Of a stretch of DNA of 64,000 bases, positions 54,230-62,143 are shown piece after piece. Position 1 is the first letter of the stretch. Each line of letters begins with the position of its first letter. The DNA comes from SXRF01 sp039808985 (lineage in GTDB: Bacteria; Pseudomonadota; Alphaproteobacteria; Rickettsiales; SXRF01). Location: NCBI GenBank assembly GCA_039808985.1, contig JBDHUC010000006.1, positions 22,408-86,407 on the forward strand, given 5' to 3'. The translations under genes and the position numbers were made by a program. The notes beneath the pieces were generated by a model. It worked only from the letters and a program-made list of their open reading frames with translations, was not told the DNA's origin and ran no database searches.

Positions 54230-55219
54230 ATGAAACCCAGTTTCCAAATGATAGATGTCGGAAATAAGCCTATCAAACACCGCATCGCGGTGGCCAGCGG
54301 AGAAATCGTTGTGGGGGCAGATGCCTTCGCGCTGATCCGTGACCGCAAACTGCCCAAGGGCGATGTGCTGGTGCTGGCCGAAATCGCAGGTATTCAGGGC
54401 GCGAAGAAGGCTTATGAGATGATTCCTCTCTGTCACCCTATGGGACTGGACATGGTACGGGTTTTCACCGAATTACTGCCGGAAGAAAATGCGGTGCGCG
54501 TATATTGCGCCGCTTCCGTGCATGCCAAAACAGGCATCGAGATGGAAGTTCTGGCGGGTGTGAATGCGGCGCTGCTCACAATCTGGGATTTGAGCAAGAT
54601 GATCGAAGCGAACCTGGCGATGCGTGCAATTAAACTTCTTGCAAAAAAGGGCGGTAAATCCGGGCTGTGGCTTAATCCCGCAGGTGTGCCGGAGTGGGTG
54701 ATGGAACTGGTAAATCAACAAGCCGCACAGTTGCTGTCAGGCCGCAAAGCCGCCGTGCTGACCTTGAGCGACCGTGCGGCCAAAGGTGAATACGAAGATA
54801 TTTCCGGCACATCATTAAAGAAGGCACTGGAAGAAGCCGGATGCACGATTTGCAATTATCAGGTGATCCCGGATGATAAGGACGGCATCGCCGCCACGGT
54901 TCAGGAAATAGTGAAACGCCATACGCCGCATCTGCTGATCACCACGGGCGGCACCGGTGTTTCGCCGCGTGACTATACGCCGGAAGCACTGCTGCCGCTA
55001 TTCGATAAGGAAATTCCCGGAGTGGGCGAATTGCTGCGTAGCGACGGGGCGCAGTTCACGCCGCTTTCATGGAGCAGCCGCGCCGTGGGCGGCATTATCG
55101 GCTCTACGCTCGTTATCACGCTTCCGGGCAATCCTGCTGCTGTCAGCGAGGGACTCTCCGCCTTGCTGCCCAAACTAATCCCGCATCTAATACGCATTAC
55201 CAATGGAGAAAAACCATGA
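54230..55219 (+). CDS. moaCB: Fused MoaC-MoaB molybdenum cofactor protein
   Basis: A 329-residue fusion. Residues about 1-158 are MoaC, cyclic pyranopterin monophosphate synthase (PLCHPMGLD, and HAKTGIEMEVLAGVNAALL with its catalytic Lys/Asp region). Residues about 165-329 are MoaB/MogA-like molybdopterin adenylyltransferase (LTLSDRAAKGEYED, TTGGTGVSPRDYTPEA, LPGNPAAVSEG). One protein thus covers two non-consecutive steps. It overlaps moeA as ATGA. Confidence 0.93.
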   Translation: MKPSFQMIDVGNKPIKHRIAVASGEIVVGADAFALIRDRKLPKGDVLVLAEIAGIQGAKKAYEMIPLCHPMGLDMVRVFTELLPEENAVRVYCAASVHAKTGIEMEVLAGVNAALLTIWDLSKMIEANLAMRAIKLLAKKGGKSGLWLNPAGVPEWVMELVNQQAAQLLSGRKAAVLTLSDRAAKGEYEDISGTSLKKALEEAGCTICNYQVIPDDKDGIAATVQEIVKRHTPHLLITTGGTGVSPRDYTPEALLPLFDKEIPGVGELLRSDGAQFTPLSWSSRAVGGIIGSTLVITLPGNPAAVSEGLSALLPKLIPHLIRITNGEKP

Positions 55220-56469
55220 TCCCTTATGAAGAAGCAGTGGCAATTATCCTGAAACACGCCAAACCATGCCCTGTCATTACAAAGCCATTATTGCAAGCGC
55301 TGGGAAATATTGCGGCTCATGATGTGCAAAGTTCTATTCAGGTACCAAGCTTCCGCAACAGCGCGATGGATGGTTTTGCCGTGTGCGCATCCCGGCTTGC
55401 TGCCGCCAGCGGACAAAACCCCGTTAACTTAAAAATTCAGGCGGCTATTGCGGCGGGAGATGTTGTATCCACCGGAAAAGCGGAAACTGCCGTGCAGGTT
55501 ATGACTGGCGCAATCGTACCGGAACCTTACGATGCTATTGTGCCGGTGGAGCTGGTGGCCATATCCGGCGATAGCGTTACATTCACCAAGCCCGCCCGCA
55601 TGGGTGACCATATCAGGCTTCCGGGCGAGGATGTCAGGAATGGCCAGGCTGTGCTGCGTCAGGGAGAGCGTATCAGCCCTGAAACCATTATGCTGCTCTC
55701 GGCGCTCGGAGTAGCGGAAGTGGCGGTGGCACAAGCGCCGCTCCTGCATATCATCAGCACCGGCAACGAAATCAGCGATGATTATGCCGCGCCTCTGCTA
55801 GGCGCACAAATATACAATTCCAACGCACCGTACCTGCTGGCGGCAGCGCAGCAGCAAGGGCTGGAAGTGCGTTATGAAGGCATAGTGCGCGATGAACCGG
55901 CGTTATTTGAAGAAAAACTTGCAGCCATTAAAGAGCCAGCGGTAATCATCAGTACCGGCGCGGTTTCCAAAGGCGTGTGGGATTTTATACCGGATAGTTT
56001 GAGGAAAATCGGGGCAGAGATACATTTTCACCGCGTCAATATCCGCCCCGGAAAGCCGGTATTGTTTGCGACGCTGCCGGGTGGAAGCTACTATTTCGGG
56101 CTACCGGGTAACCCTATTTCTGCTGCTATTGGCTTTACCTTTTTCGTGATGCCGCTTGTGAGAGTACTAAAAGGCCAGCTTGATTCACAGCCATTTATGG
56201 CAATCCTGGAAAACAGCTTAACCAAAAAAGGGGATTTTCGCCACTTCCTTAAAGCCAGTATATGGATAAATGAGGTCGGCAGTTTGCGCGTGCGCATAGC
56301 AGATGGCCAGGAATCCTTCAAGATAAGCCCGATGGCGGCGAGCAACGCATGGGTGGTGTTAGAGGAGGGCAAAACCCGGTGGGATGCAGGCGATGTTGTT
56401 TCGGTAGTTCCATACGGCACAATTTCCACAAATGCACCTGAGGAGCTAGTACTATGTCAGGCAGCATAA
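55216..56469 (+). CDS. moeA: Molybdopterin molybdenumtransferase MoeA
   Basis: A 417-residue enzyme inserting molybdate into adenylylated molybdopterin. SFRNSAMDGFAV, QVMTGAIVPEPYDAIVPVE, STGNEIS, STGAVSKGVWDF and YFGLPGNPISAAIGF are all typical. ATG 55216 overlaps the moaCB stop; the longer frame from 55069 lies in moaCB. It overlaps moaD by 16 bases. Confidence 0.94.
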   Translation: MIPYEEAVAIILKHAKPCPVITKPLLQALGNIAAHDVQSSIQVPSFRNSAMDGFAVCASRLAAASGQNPVNLKIQAAIAAGDVVSTGKAETAVQVMTGAIVPEPYDAIVPVELVAISGDSVTFTKPARMGDHIRLPGEDVRNGQAVLRQGERISPETIMLLSALGVAEVAVAQAPLLHIISTGNEISDDYAAPLLGAQIYNSNAPYLLAAAQQQGLEVRYEGIVRDEPALFEEKLAAIKEPAVIISTGAVSKGVWDFIPDSLRKIGAEIHFHRVNIRPGKPVLFATLPGGSYYFGLPGNPISAAIGFTFFVMPLVRVLKGQLDSQPFMAILENSLTKKGDFRHFLKASIWINEVGSLRVRIADGQESFKISPMAASNAWVVLEEGKTRWDAGDVVSVVPYGTISTNAPEELVLCQAA

Positions 56470-56708
56470 CGCTTACTATAAGCCTTTTTGGTGCATTCCG
56501 TGGATATGAAAACGGTGGGCCGCTTACGCTTGCCCTGCCGCAGGGCGCAACACTTGTACAAGCGCGCAGCGCCATTAAAGAAGCTCTTGGCGGCCATCCT
56601 CTGGTGGATAACTCGGCGCTGGCTGATGAAACCCGTATTCTGTCGGAAGCTGCTATATTCGAGCGCGATACGGAATTAGCCATCCTGCCCCCGGTTTGCG
56701 GAGGGTAA
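56454..56708 (+). CDS. moaD: Molybdopterin synthase small subunit MoaD
   Basis: An 84-residue ubiquitin-like sulfur carrier ending in the required Gly-Gly (PPVCGG). LFGAFRGYENGGPLTLALP and AILPPVCGG fit MoaD. No MoeB-type activating enzyme is in the cassette, so one must be elsewhere. It lies five bases before moaE. Confidence 0.93.
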   Translation: MSGSITLTISLFGAFRGYENGGPLTLALPQGATLVQARSAIKEALGGHPLVDNSALADETRILSEAAIFERDTELAILPPVCGG

Positions 56709-56713
56709 CAATT

Positions 56714-57163
56714 ATGGACTCTATCTATACAGGCATTAGCGGGGAGGCGCTTTCCATCCAGAAAGCGGCTGATTTTGTGGATGCGCCAGAGAATGGCGCG
56801 CTTGATATGTTTGTCGGGAAGGTGCGCAACCATAACCTGGGCAAGGCAGTAAATGCTGTAAGTTATGATGTGTTCGCGCCTCTGGCCAACACCGTGTTTT
56901 TAGAGCTTTGCACAGAGGCGAGGGCGCAATTTGGCGAGCGCCTGCGGCTTTATGTGGAGCACTATAAAGGCAGGCTGGAGATCGGCGGTATCAGCGTTAT
57001 TATTGCTGTTGGTTCCCCACACCGCGATGAATCCTTCAAAGCCTGCCGCTACCTGATCGAGCAGCTAAAGATCCGTGCTCCCATCTGGAAGCAGGAGCAT
57101 TACGTGGATGGCGATAGCGAATGGGTGAAAGGCCATGCGCTTTGTGGGCATCATCATGAATGA
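56714..57163 (+). CDS. moaE: Molybdopterin synthase catalytic subunit MoaE
   Basis: A 149-residue MoaE. GALDMFVGKVRNHNLGKAVN, VGSPHRDESFKACRYLIEQLK and the KQEHYVDGDSEWVKG end are characteristic, with the active-site lysines. It forms the synthase with MoaD. The start is ATG 56714; the last eight bases overlap mobA. Confidence 0.93.
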   Translation: MDSIYTGISGEALSIQKAADFVDAPENGALDMFVGKVRNHNLGKAVNAVSYDVFAPLANTVFLELCTEARAQFGERLRLYVEHYKGRLEIGGISVIIAVGSPHRDESFKACRYLIEQLKIRAPIWKQEHYVDGDSEWVKGHALCGHHHE

Positions 57164-57740
57164 TGTAGCCGCAGTTATCCTGGCAGGCGGCAAATCCTCA
57201 CGCATGGGGCGTGATAAGGCGCTGCTTCCATACCAGGGTGCGCGCCTGATAGATCGCATGATACGTGTAGTTGAAGAAATTGGTTGTTCTACTGTTGTAG
57301 TAAGCGGGTTTGTAGATGGCTATCACTGTATTAATGACATAAATAAAAACTGTGGCCCAATGGGAGGCATTCATGCCGTATTGCAAGCTGCAATAAAGGA
57401 AAATATGCCCAGGGCATGGTTATTTGTTCCGGTCGATATGCCTGCCATAACGCCAGGCTTGCTAGCACGCCTTTCCAGTAGCGCATGTGCAGGCGATTAT
57501 GATGCAGCTTGTTTTGAAAATAATCCGCTGCCATTATTTATTAAATTAAACAATCACGTTATAAATTGTTTGAATAATATGGAACTAAAATTTTTATCCG
57601 GCCAGAAAATTGCAGTAAAAGATTTTTTAGGAAACATGAAAATTTGTCGCCATACCGTATCTGCCGAAGAAAGGCCTTTTCTGGTAAATACCAACACGCC
57701 GGAAGAATGGCATGAGGTTATGAAAGGGATGGCGTCATGA
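57156..57740 (+). CDS. mobA: Molybdenum cofactor guanylyltransferase MobA
   Basis: A 194-residue enzyme making the bis-MGD cofactor needed by NarG. LAGGKSSRMGRDKALLPYQG is the nucleotide loop, with GPMGGIHAVL and VPVDMPAI following. The first 80 bases are GC-rich (37 of 60 in 57181-57240) but 57541-57600 is 20% GC, so the 3' half has very different composition from the rest of the cassette. The gene still looks intact. It overlaps the next gene as ATGA. Confidence 0.88.
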   Translation: MNDVAAVILAGGKSSRMGRDKALLPYQGARLIDRMIRVVEEIGCSTVVVSGFVDGYHCINDINKNCGPMGGIHAVLQAAIKENMPRAWLFVPVDMPAITPGLLARLSSSACAGDYDAACFENNPLPLFIKLNNHVINCLNNMELKFLSGQKIAVKDFLGNMKICRHTVSAEERPFLVNTNTPEEWHEVMKGMAS

Positions 57741-58069
57741 ACTTACGCATCAGTGAAAAACAACTTCGCTTCCGCATAACGCGGGATGAGTTACTGAAAC
57801 TTATGGATGGGGAGAAGCTGGAATCGTATCTCGACCTGGGGGATCGCCAGTCTTTTAGCTATTGTATATTTACAGGTGAAAGTGATACGCCGCTGGCCTT
57901 TGATGCTGATAAAGGCATTTGGAGATTGAAAATAGCAAAAACGGCGCTTGCAGAATTTGCAGTTCTTCTTCCTTCGCGTGATGGGATAGAGTATGAGGCC
58001 CAGTTTGGCTCTGGGCGCGTCATGCTGATTCTGGAGGTGGATGTGCGGCGTGGTAAAAACCTGATATAG
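57737..58069 (+). CDS. Conserved-looking protein of unknown function at the end of the moa operon
   Basis: A 110-residue soluble protein starting MNLRISEKQLRFRITRDELL. It is predicted to be mostly beta-strand, with RQSFSYCIFTGES and VMLILEVDVRRG. I do not recognise it with confidence. Coupling to mobA (ATGA) suggests a role linked to cofactor or nitrate metabolism. Confidence 0.6.
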   Translation: MNLRISEKQLRFRITRDELLKLMDGEKLESYLDLGDRQSFSYCIFTGESDTPLAFDADKGIWRLKIAKTALAEFAVLLPSRDGIEYEAQFGSGRVMLILEVDVRRGKNLI

Positions 58070-58091
58070 GCCATTTAAGACTTGCAGATAG

Positions 58092-58105
58092 TTGATTTAT
58101 GTCAA
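58092..58105 (+). promoter_or_regulatory. FNR-type site upstream of the di-iron repair gene
   Basis: TTGATTTATGTCAA matches TTGAT-N4-ATCAA except for one base in the second half. Its centre is about 67 bases upstream of the RIC start, the same spacing as at narG and narK. Confidence 0.7.
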
Positions 58106-58165
58106 TCCGCTAATGGAAAGATGTTTATAAACTATAGTTATTCCAAATAATAATATGGAGGAACA

Positions 58166-58864
58166 ATGTCATTTTCAAAACAATCGCTTGGGGAAATCGC
58201 CTGTAATATACCCGGAGCCACAAAGGTTTTTCACCAGTTTCGTATGGATTTCTGCTGCGGTGGCAAGCGCAGCCTTGAGGAGGAAGCCTTGCGCAGGCAG
58301 GTGAGCCTGCCGGAAGTGCTTGAGGCTCTGGAGCAGCTTCGTTTAAAAAACTCTATGGAGAAAGACTGGACTAAAGCGCCGACTAAGGAGCTTGTAGACC
58401 ATATAGTTGAGCGTTTTCATGCGCGCCACCGTGAGCAGTTGCCGGAGTTAATCCGATTGGCAGAAAAAGTTGAGCGTGTACATGCAGGACATCCGGATGT
58501 TCCTGCCGGGCTTGCAGCCCATCTGGCGCAAATGCTAAGTGAGCTTGAAAACCATATGCAGAAAGAAGAGCGTATTCTATTCCCAATGCTGGTGCGCGGT
58601 CAGGGCAGCATGGCCGGTGGCCCGATTTCTGTTATGGAGTCAGAGCATGTAATGCATGGTGAGGAACTCGAAAAAATGCTTGAGCTTACGCATCAGCTTG
58701 AATTGCCTGATGGGGCATGCAACACGTGGAGAGCGCTTTATCTAGGACTTTCCGAGCTGCGTGATGATTTGATGGAGCATATCCACCTGGAAAATAATAT
58801 TTTGTTTAAACAGTCAGGCAGCGCTGGTGGTGGTTGTGGCGGCGGATGCAGTTGCAAAACATAA
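58166..58864 (+). CDS. ric: Iron-sulfur cluster repair di-iron protein (RIC/YtfE/ScdA)
   Basis: A 232-residue hemerythrin-like protein that repairs iron-sulfur clusters damaged by nitric oxide. The N-terminal DUF542 domain holds FRMDFCCGGKRSLEEEA. The hemerythrin region has di-iron ligands in HARHREQLPELI, ELENHMQKEERILFPML, SEHVMHGEELEKML and DLMEHIHLENNILF. The C-terminal GGCGGGCSCKT tail adds four cysteines beyond the usual protein. RBS GGAGGA precedes the ATG. Confidence 0.92.
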   Translation: MSFSKQSLGEIACNIPGATKVFHQFRMDFCCGGKRSLEEEALRRQVSLPEVLEALEQLRLKNSMEKDWTKAPTKELVDHIVERFHARHREQLPELIRLAEKVERVHAGHPDVPAGLAAHLAQMLSELENHMQKEERILFPMLVRGQGSMAGGPISVMESEHVMHGEELEKMLELTHQLELPDGACNTWRALYLGLSELRDDLMEHIHLENNILFKQSGSAGGGCGGGCSCKT

Positions 58865-59607
58865 TGTCGTTTGAGGATTTATCGCTTTCTGTACTTATCT
58901 TTGTTGCGGCCACGCTGTATTCCTCCGTGGGGCACGCAGGCGCATCTGGGTACCTGGCGGCAATGGCATTGTTCGGGCTTGCCCCGGAAACCATGCGCCC
59001 TACTGCCCTGGCGCTTAATGTTCTGGTTGCCTCGCTTGCTGCATGGCGATACACGCGTGCTGGCCAGAGTGATGTAAAGTTACTGGCACCTTTTATAATA
59101 ACGTCAATCCCCGCTGCATTTATCGGTGGAATGGTTCATATTCCAGGCGTATATTATAAGCCGTTAATTGGTATCGTATTATTGCTGTCAGCATTCCAGT
59201 TGTTGCGCACAGCCAGAAAGTCAAAGCAGCAAGACAGTCTGGTGCATAGGCCACCGCTGTCAGCAGCGCTTGCCACAGGCTTGGCCCTTGGCCTTCTTGC
59301 GGGGTTGAGTGGCACGGGTGGCGGCATTTTCCTCAGTCCATTATTGCTTTTTATGGGCTGGGCGCCAACGCGTAAGGTATCAGGTATCTCTGCCAGCTTT
59401 ATCCTGGTTAATTCTGTTTCCGGCCTGTTTGGGAATATGTCGTCTGTTCAGTCCTTGCCACATGCTCTGCCTCTATGGGCCGCTACGGCTCTTGCAGGAG
59501 GGGTGCTTGGCACACATCTTGGCACGCGTACCCTGACAATCCCCGGAATTCGCATTATGCTTGCCGCAGTGTTGGTGATCGCAGGCGGCAAGATGTTGTT
59601 TGCCTGA
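58864..59607 (+). CDS. TauE/SafE-family membrane exporter
   Basis: A 247-residue membrane protein with about seven to eight helices in two repeats. SSVGHAGASGYLAAMALFG and GLSGTGGGIFLSPLLL are the paired family motifs. Members move sulfite, sulfonates or other anions; here, in a nitrate cluster, the substrate is open. It is coupled to RIC by TAATG and so shares its FNR-type control. Confidence 0.82.
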   Translation: MSFEDLSLSVLIFVAATLYSSVGHAGASGYLAAMALFGLAPETMRPTALALNVLVASLAAWRYTRAGQSDVKLLAPFIITSIPAAFIGGMVHIPGVYYKPLIGIVLLLSAFQLLRTARKSKQQDSLVHRPPLSAALATGLALGLLAGLSGTGGGIFLSPLLLFMGWAPTRKVSGISASFILVNSVSGLFGNMSSVQSLPHALPLWAATALAGGVLGTHLGTRTLTIPGIRIMLAAVLVIAGGKMLFA

Positions 59608-59621
59608 GTATTGCCGATAAT

Positions 59622-60506
59622 TCAACGCAATTCATCATACAATTCAATCGGTAGCCCTGAGTGAGATTTAAGATAATTAATTATTTGATGTTCTTTGCCG
59701 TAGAATGGCCTTCGCACAACAAATAGCGCATCCACATCGTCTTTAAAGCTACTTGATTTTGCGATTGGTGTTTTAAGGATAAATTTGTAATAGGGCGGTG
59801 AACTTAATTTTCTGGATGAGCGCGCAGGCTCAACACTTATAAATTGCAGTTCATTCCACTTTAATTCCGCCAGCGGCTTTAGCTGGTCGCGTAATATTTC
59901 GCGGTATCCTCCTTCCAGCAGGGCGATGTTTGCCTGCAATCCACTGGCTGTAAATATCAGGCCTGTTGATGCCAAACGGGAAGCAAGCTTCTTTTCTTCA
60001 ACCGATTGGCGACGCTGTTTAAAGACAAAAACAAGTAACAATATTGGGAATATAATGGCAAGGTAGCTTAACGCCTTTAATCCGCTGTCTTCAGAGAAAA
60101 TACCGGCTATGGATAATAACCCAACGACTAGCAGGAATCCTATAAAGAAATTAAATGCTATTATTTCCGTATTATATTTCTCCAGCATATCCGGCGGCAG
60201 GATGCTTAACCTTTCATCGCTGACGTTATTTTCTACGGAAGAATCCGGCAACTCTGGCATAATAACCGCTTGCTTCCTGTGTTGATTGGAGCAGGCCCAT
60301 AACACTAATGGGGTGACGATGGCAATGGATACAGCCATGAACAATATAACAGACAAGGCTTCGTGCGAGCTTGTTTTGCCGTTGGCAATATCAATAAAAA
60401 ATGACGAAAATCCGATCGGAGCTGCGATGGCAAGCCCAAAGGCCAGGTTTTTAAGCCGTTTGCGCTTCTGGTTGGCGTGATATATTTCAAGCTCTTTTTC
60501 ATTCAT
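59622..60506 (-). CDS. Membrane protein of unknown function
   Basis: A 294-residue protein from ATG 60506 (MNEKELEIYHANQKRKRLKN). It has two pairs of transmembrane helices (about residues 22-70 and 110-160) and a C-terminal soluble domain with ASGLQANIALLEGGYREIL and PPYYKFILKTP. A longer start at 60587 overlaps the chemotaxis gene and is less likely. I do not recognise the family. Confidence 0.6.
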   Translation of the reverse strand: MNEKELEIYHANQKRKRLKNLAFGLAIAAPIGFSSFFIDIANGKTSSHEALSVILFMAVSIAIVTPLVLWACSNQHRKQAVIMPELPDSSVENNVSDERLSILPPDMLEKYNTEIIAFNFFIGFLLVVGLLSIAGIFSEDSGLKALSYLAIIFPILLLVFVFKQRRQSVEEKKLASRLASTGLIFTASGLQANIALLEGGYREILRDQLKPLAELKWNELQFISVEPARSSRKLSSPPYYKFILKTPIAKSSSFKDDVDALFVVRRPFYGKEHQIINYLKSHSGLPIELYDELR

Positions 60507-60559
60507 CAGGCAATCCCATTCGAATATACTGCTCACAGAAATTTGAATGTTGGCACAAT

Positions 60560-61405
60560 CTAAGCCGCTGCAATCTTCTTTATGCATGTATTAAGTTGAT
60601 TTACCCCGGAAGACGCCTTTTGCATATTGCTGGATATTTCCTTGGTAACAGCAGTCTGCTCTTCAATAGCCGAGGCGACTGCGCTTACTGAGTGGCTTAC
60701 AGAAGATGCGGCTTGATCAACCGACACCGCACTCTCAGCCGCCTGATTCGACATCTGCTGCAATTCAATAATCTTGGCAGCAATATCATCAGTAGCTTTT
60801 CCGGTCTGTGTAGCTAGTGTTTTAACTTCAGCAGCCACTACAGCGAATCCTTTGCCTGCCTCACCAGCTCGCGCTGCTTCAATGGTCGCGTTTAATGCCA
60901 GCAAATTAACCTGGCCAGCGATGCCCCTAATCATCTCCACCACCGCTTCCATTGAGGTTGCGGTTTCTTTCAGGGAGTTCATTATCTGATTCGCATGTTT
61001 AATTTTATCCACAATATCAATAATTGCTGAATTAGAGTTCGACATATTTTTACTGATTTCTGAAATTGAGGCTGTCATCTCTTCAGATGCGGCTGCAACT
61101 GTCTGAGTAACTGCATGCATCTCATTTGTAAGGCTAACTGATTCGAGTCGTGCTTGCATTTGCTGCGTAATATTGGTTGCGTATTTAACCACCTTAAACG
61201 GTTTGCCGTTCATATCCAGAATGGGATTATAAGAAGCCTGGATCCATATCTCCTTGCCGCCCTTTCCAATTCTCTTGTATTCGGCTACCTGATACTCGCC
61301 CCGGTTCGGAGCCATCCAGAAGTTTTTGTATTCCTGGCTCTGTGCATAGCCTGATTCTGCAAACATGCTATGGTGCTTTCCCTGTATTTCTTCCAATGAA
61401 TAACC
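60560..61405 (-). pseudogene. 5'-truncated PAS/methyl-accepting chemotaxis protein
   Basis: The remnant holds the second half of a PAS domain (GKHHSMF, EYKRIGKGGKEIWIQASYNP, VKYATNIT) and a complete-looking MCP signalling domain (IRGIAGQVNLLALNATIEAA, RAGEAGKGFAVVAAEVK). Homology begins abruptly at GYSLEE (61405), with TAA at 61406-61408 and unrelated sequence beyond. Intact relatives have about 40 more PAS residues before this. A TTG at 61396 is the only near start. It was probably cut by the arrival of the recombinase element on its right. Confidence 0.72.
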
Positions 61406-61421
61406 TTACAAGGGAGTTACT

Positions 61422-61658
61422 ATGGACAACTACAATCTCTTCGCAGACCTGCTTAACAAATACAGCCAGCTTACGCCATGGGTGCAGGCGTTGATTGGTA
61501 TCAGTGCCGGTGGTGTGGTGTTGGGTGTGGCATATTTTTTCAAAGAAACAGTGGCAGTGCTGATGCGCCCATTCCAGCGCACGCAGCCTGAAAACGAACC
61601 AAAGGAAGCCAAGAAAGAATGGCGCGATAAATATTACCGTGATGAAAACGCACATTAA
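61422..61658 (+). CDS. Small single-helix membrane protein
   Basis: A 78-residue protein with one transmembrane helix (about residues 22-45, IGISAGGVVLGVAYFF) and a charged C-terminus. RBS AAGGGAG precedes the ATG. It starts at the edge of the recombinase element and is not recognised; small proteins of this kind often accompany such elements. Confidence 0.55.
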   Translation: MDNYNLFADLLNKYSQLTPWVQALIGISAGGVVLGVAYFFKETVAVLMRPFQRTQPENEPKEAKKEWRDKYYRDENAH

Positions 61659-61744
61659 GCAAGATTCTTGCGATACGGCGCTCTTTCCATTCGACTTACG
61701 CGGCAAAGGAAGCATTCATTGGGTAAATAACCAACGGAGGATTC

Positions 61745-62143
61745 ATGGAGGACAAGGAATTATCAGCAATAAAAGCACTGTGGCGGGAGCATTTCCATCA
61801 AGACCCGCCGTTCAAGGCAAGCCGAGATTTTATGCAAGGGCACATCGCCTGGGCGCAGCAAGCCAAAGAGCATGGCGGTTTGAAACGTAAAGCGAACAAC
61901 CAGCTCAAACAGATGATGCAGCAAATACGTGTTGGCACGGAGCCCACTCCCGATACATCGCTTATCATTAAGCCCGGCACCAAATTGATCCGTGAGTATC
62001 AGGGTGAGAAACACGAGGTCATCACGACCGCTGATGGGTTTCAATATAAGGGCAAGGCCTTTGGCAGCCTCTCCAGCATCGCACGCGAGATCACCGGCAC
62101 AAAATGGAACGGTAAAGTGTTTTTCGGAGTGAAGAAACTATGA
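61745..62143 (+). CDS. DUF2924 domain protein
   Basis: A 132-residue protein of the DUF2924 family (LWREHFHQDPP; KPGTKLIREYQGEKHEVI; FGSLSSIAREITGTKWNG). DUF2924 genes almost always sit directly upstream of a large serine recombinase, as here, and are coupled (ATGA). Role unknown; perhaps a recombination accessory factor. Confidence 0.85.
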   Translation: MEDKELSAIKALWREHFHQDPPFKASRDFMQGHIAWAQQAKEHGGLKRKANNQLKQMMQQIRVGTEPTPDTSLIIKPGTKLIREYQGEKHEVITTADGFQYKGKAFGSLSSIAREITGTKWNGKVFFGVKKL

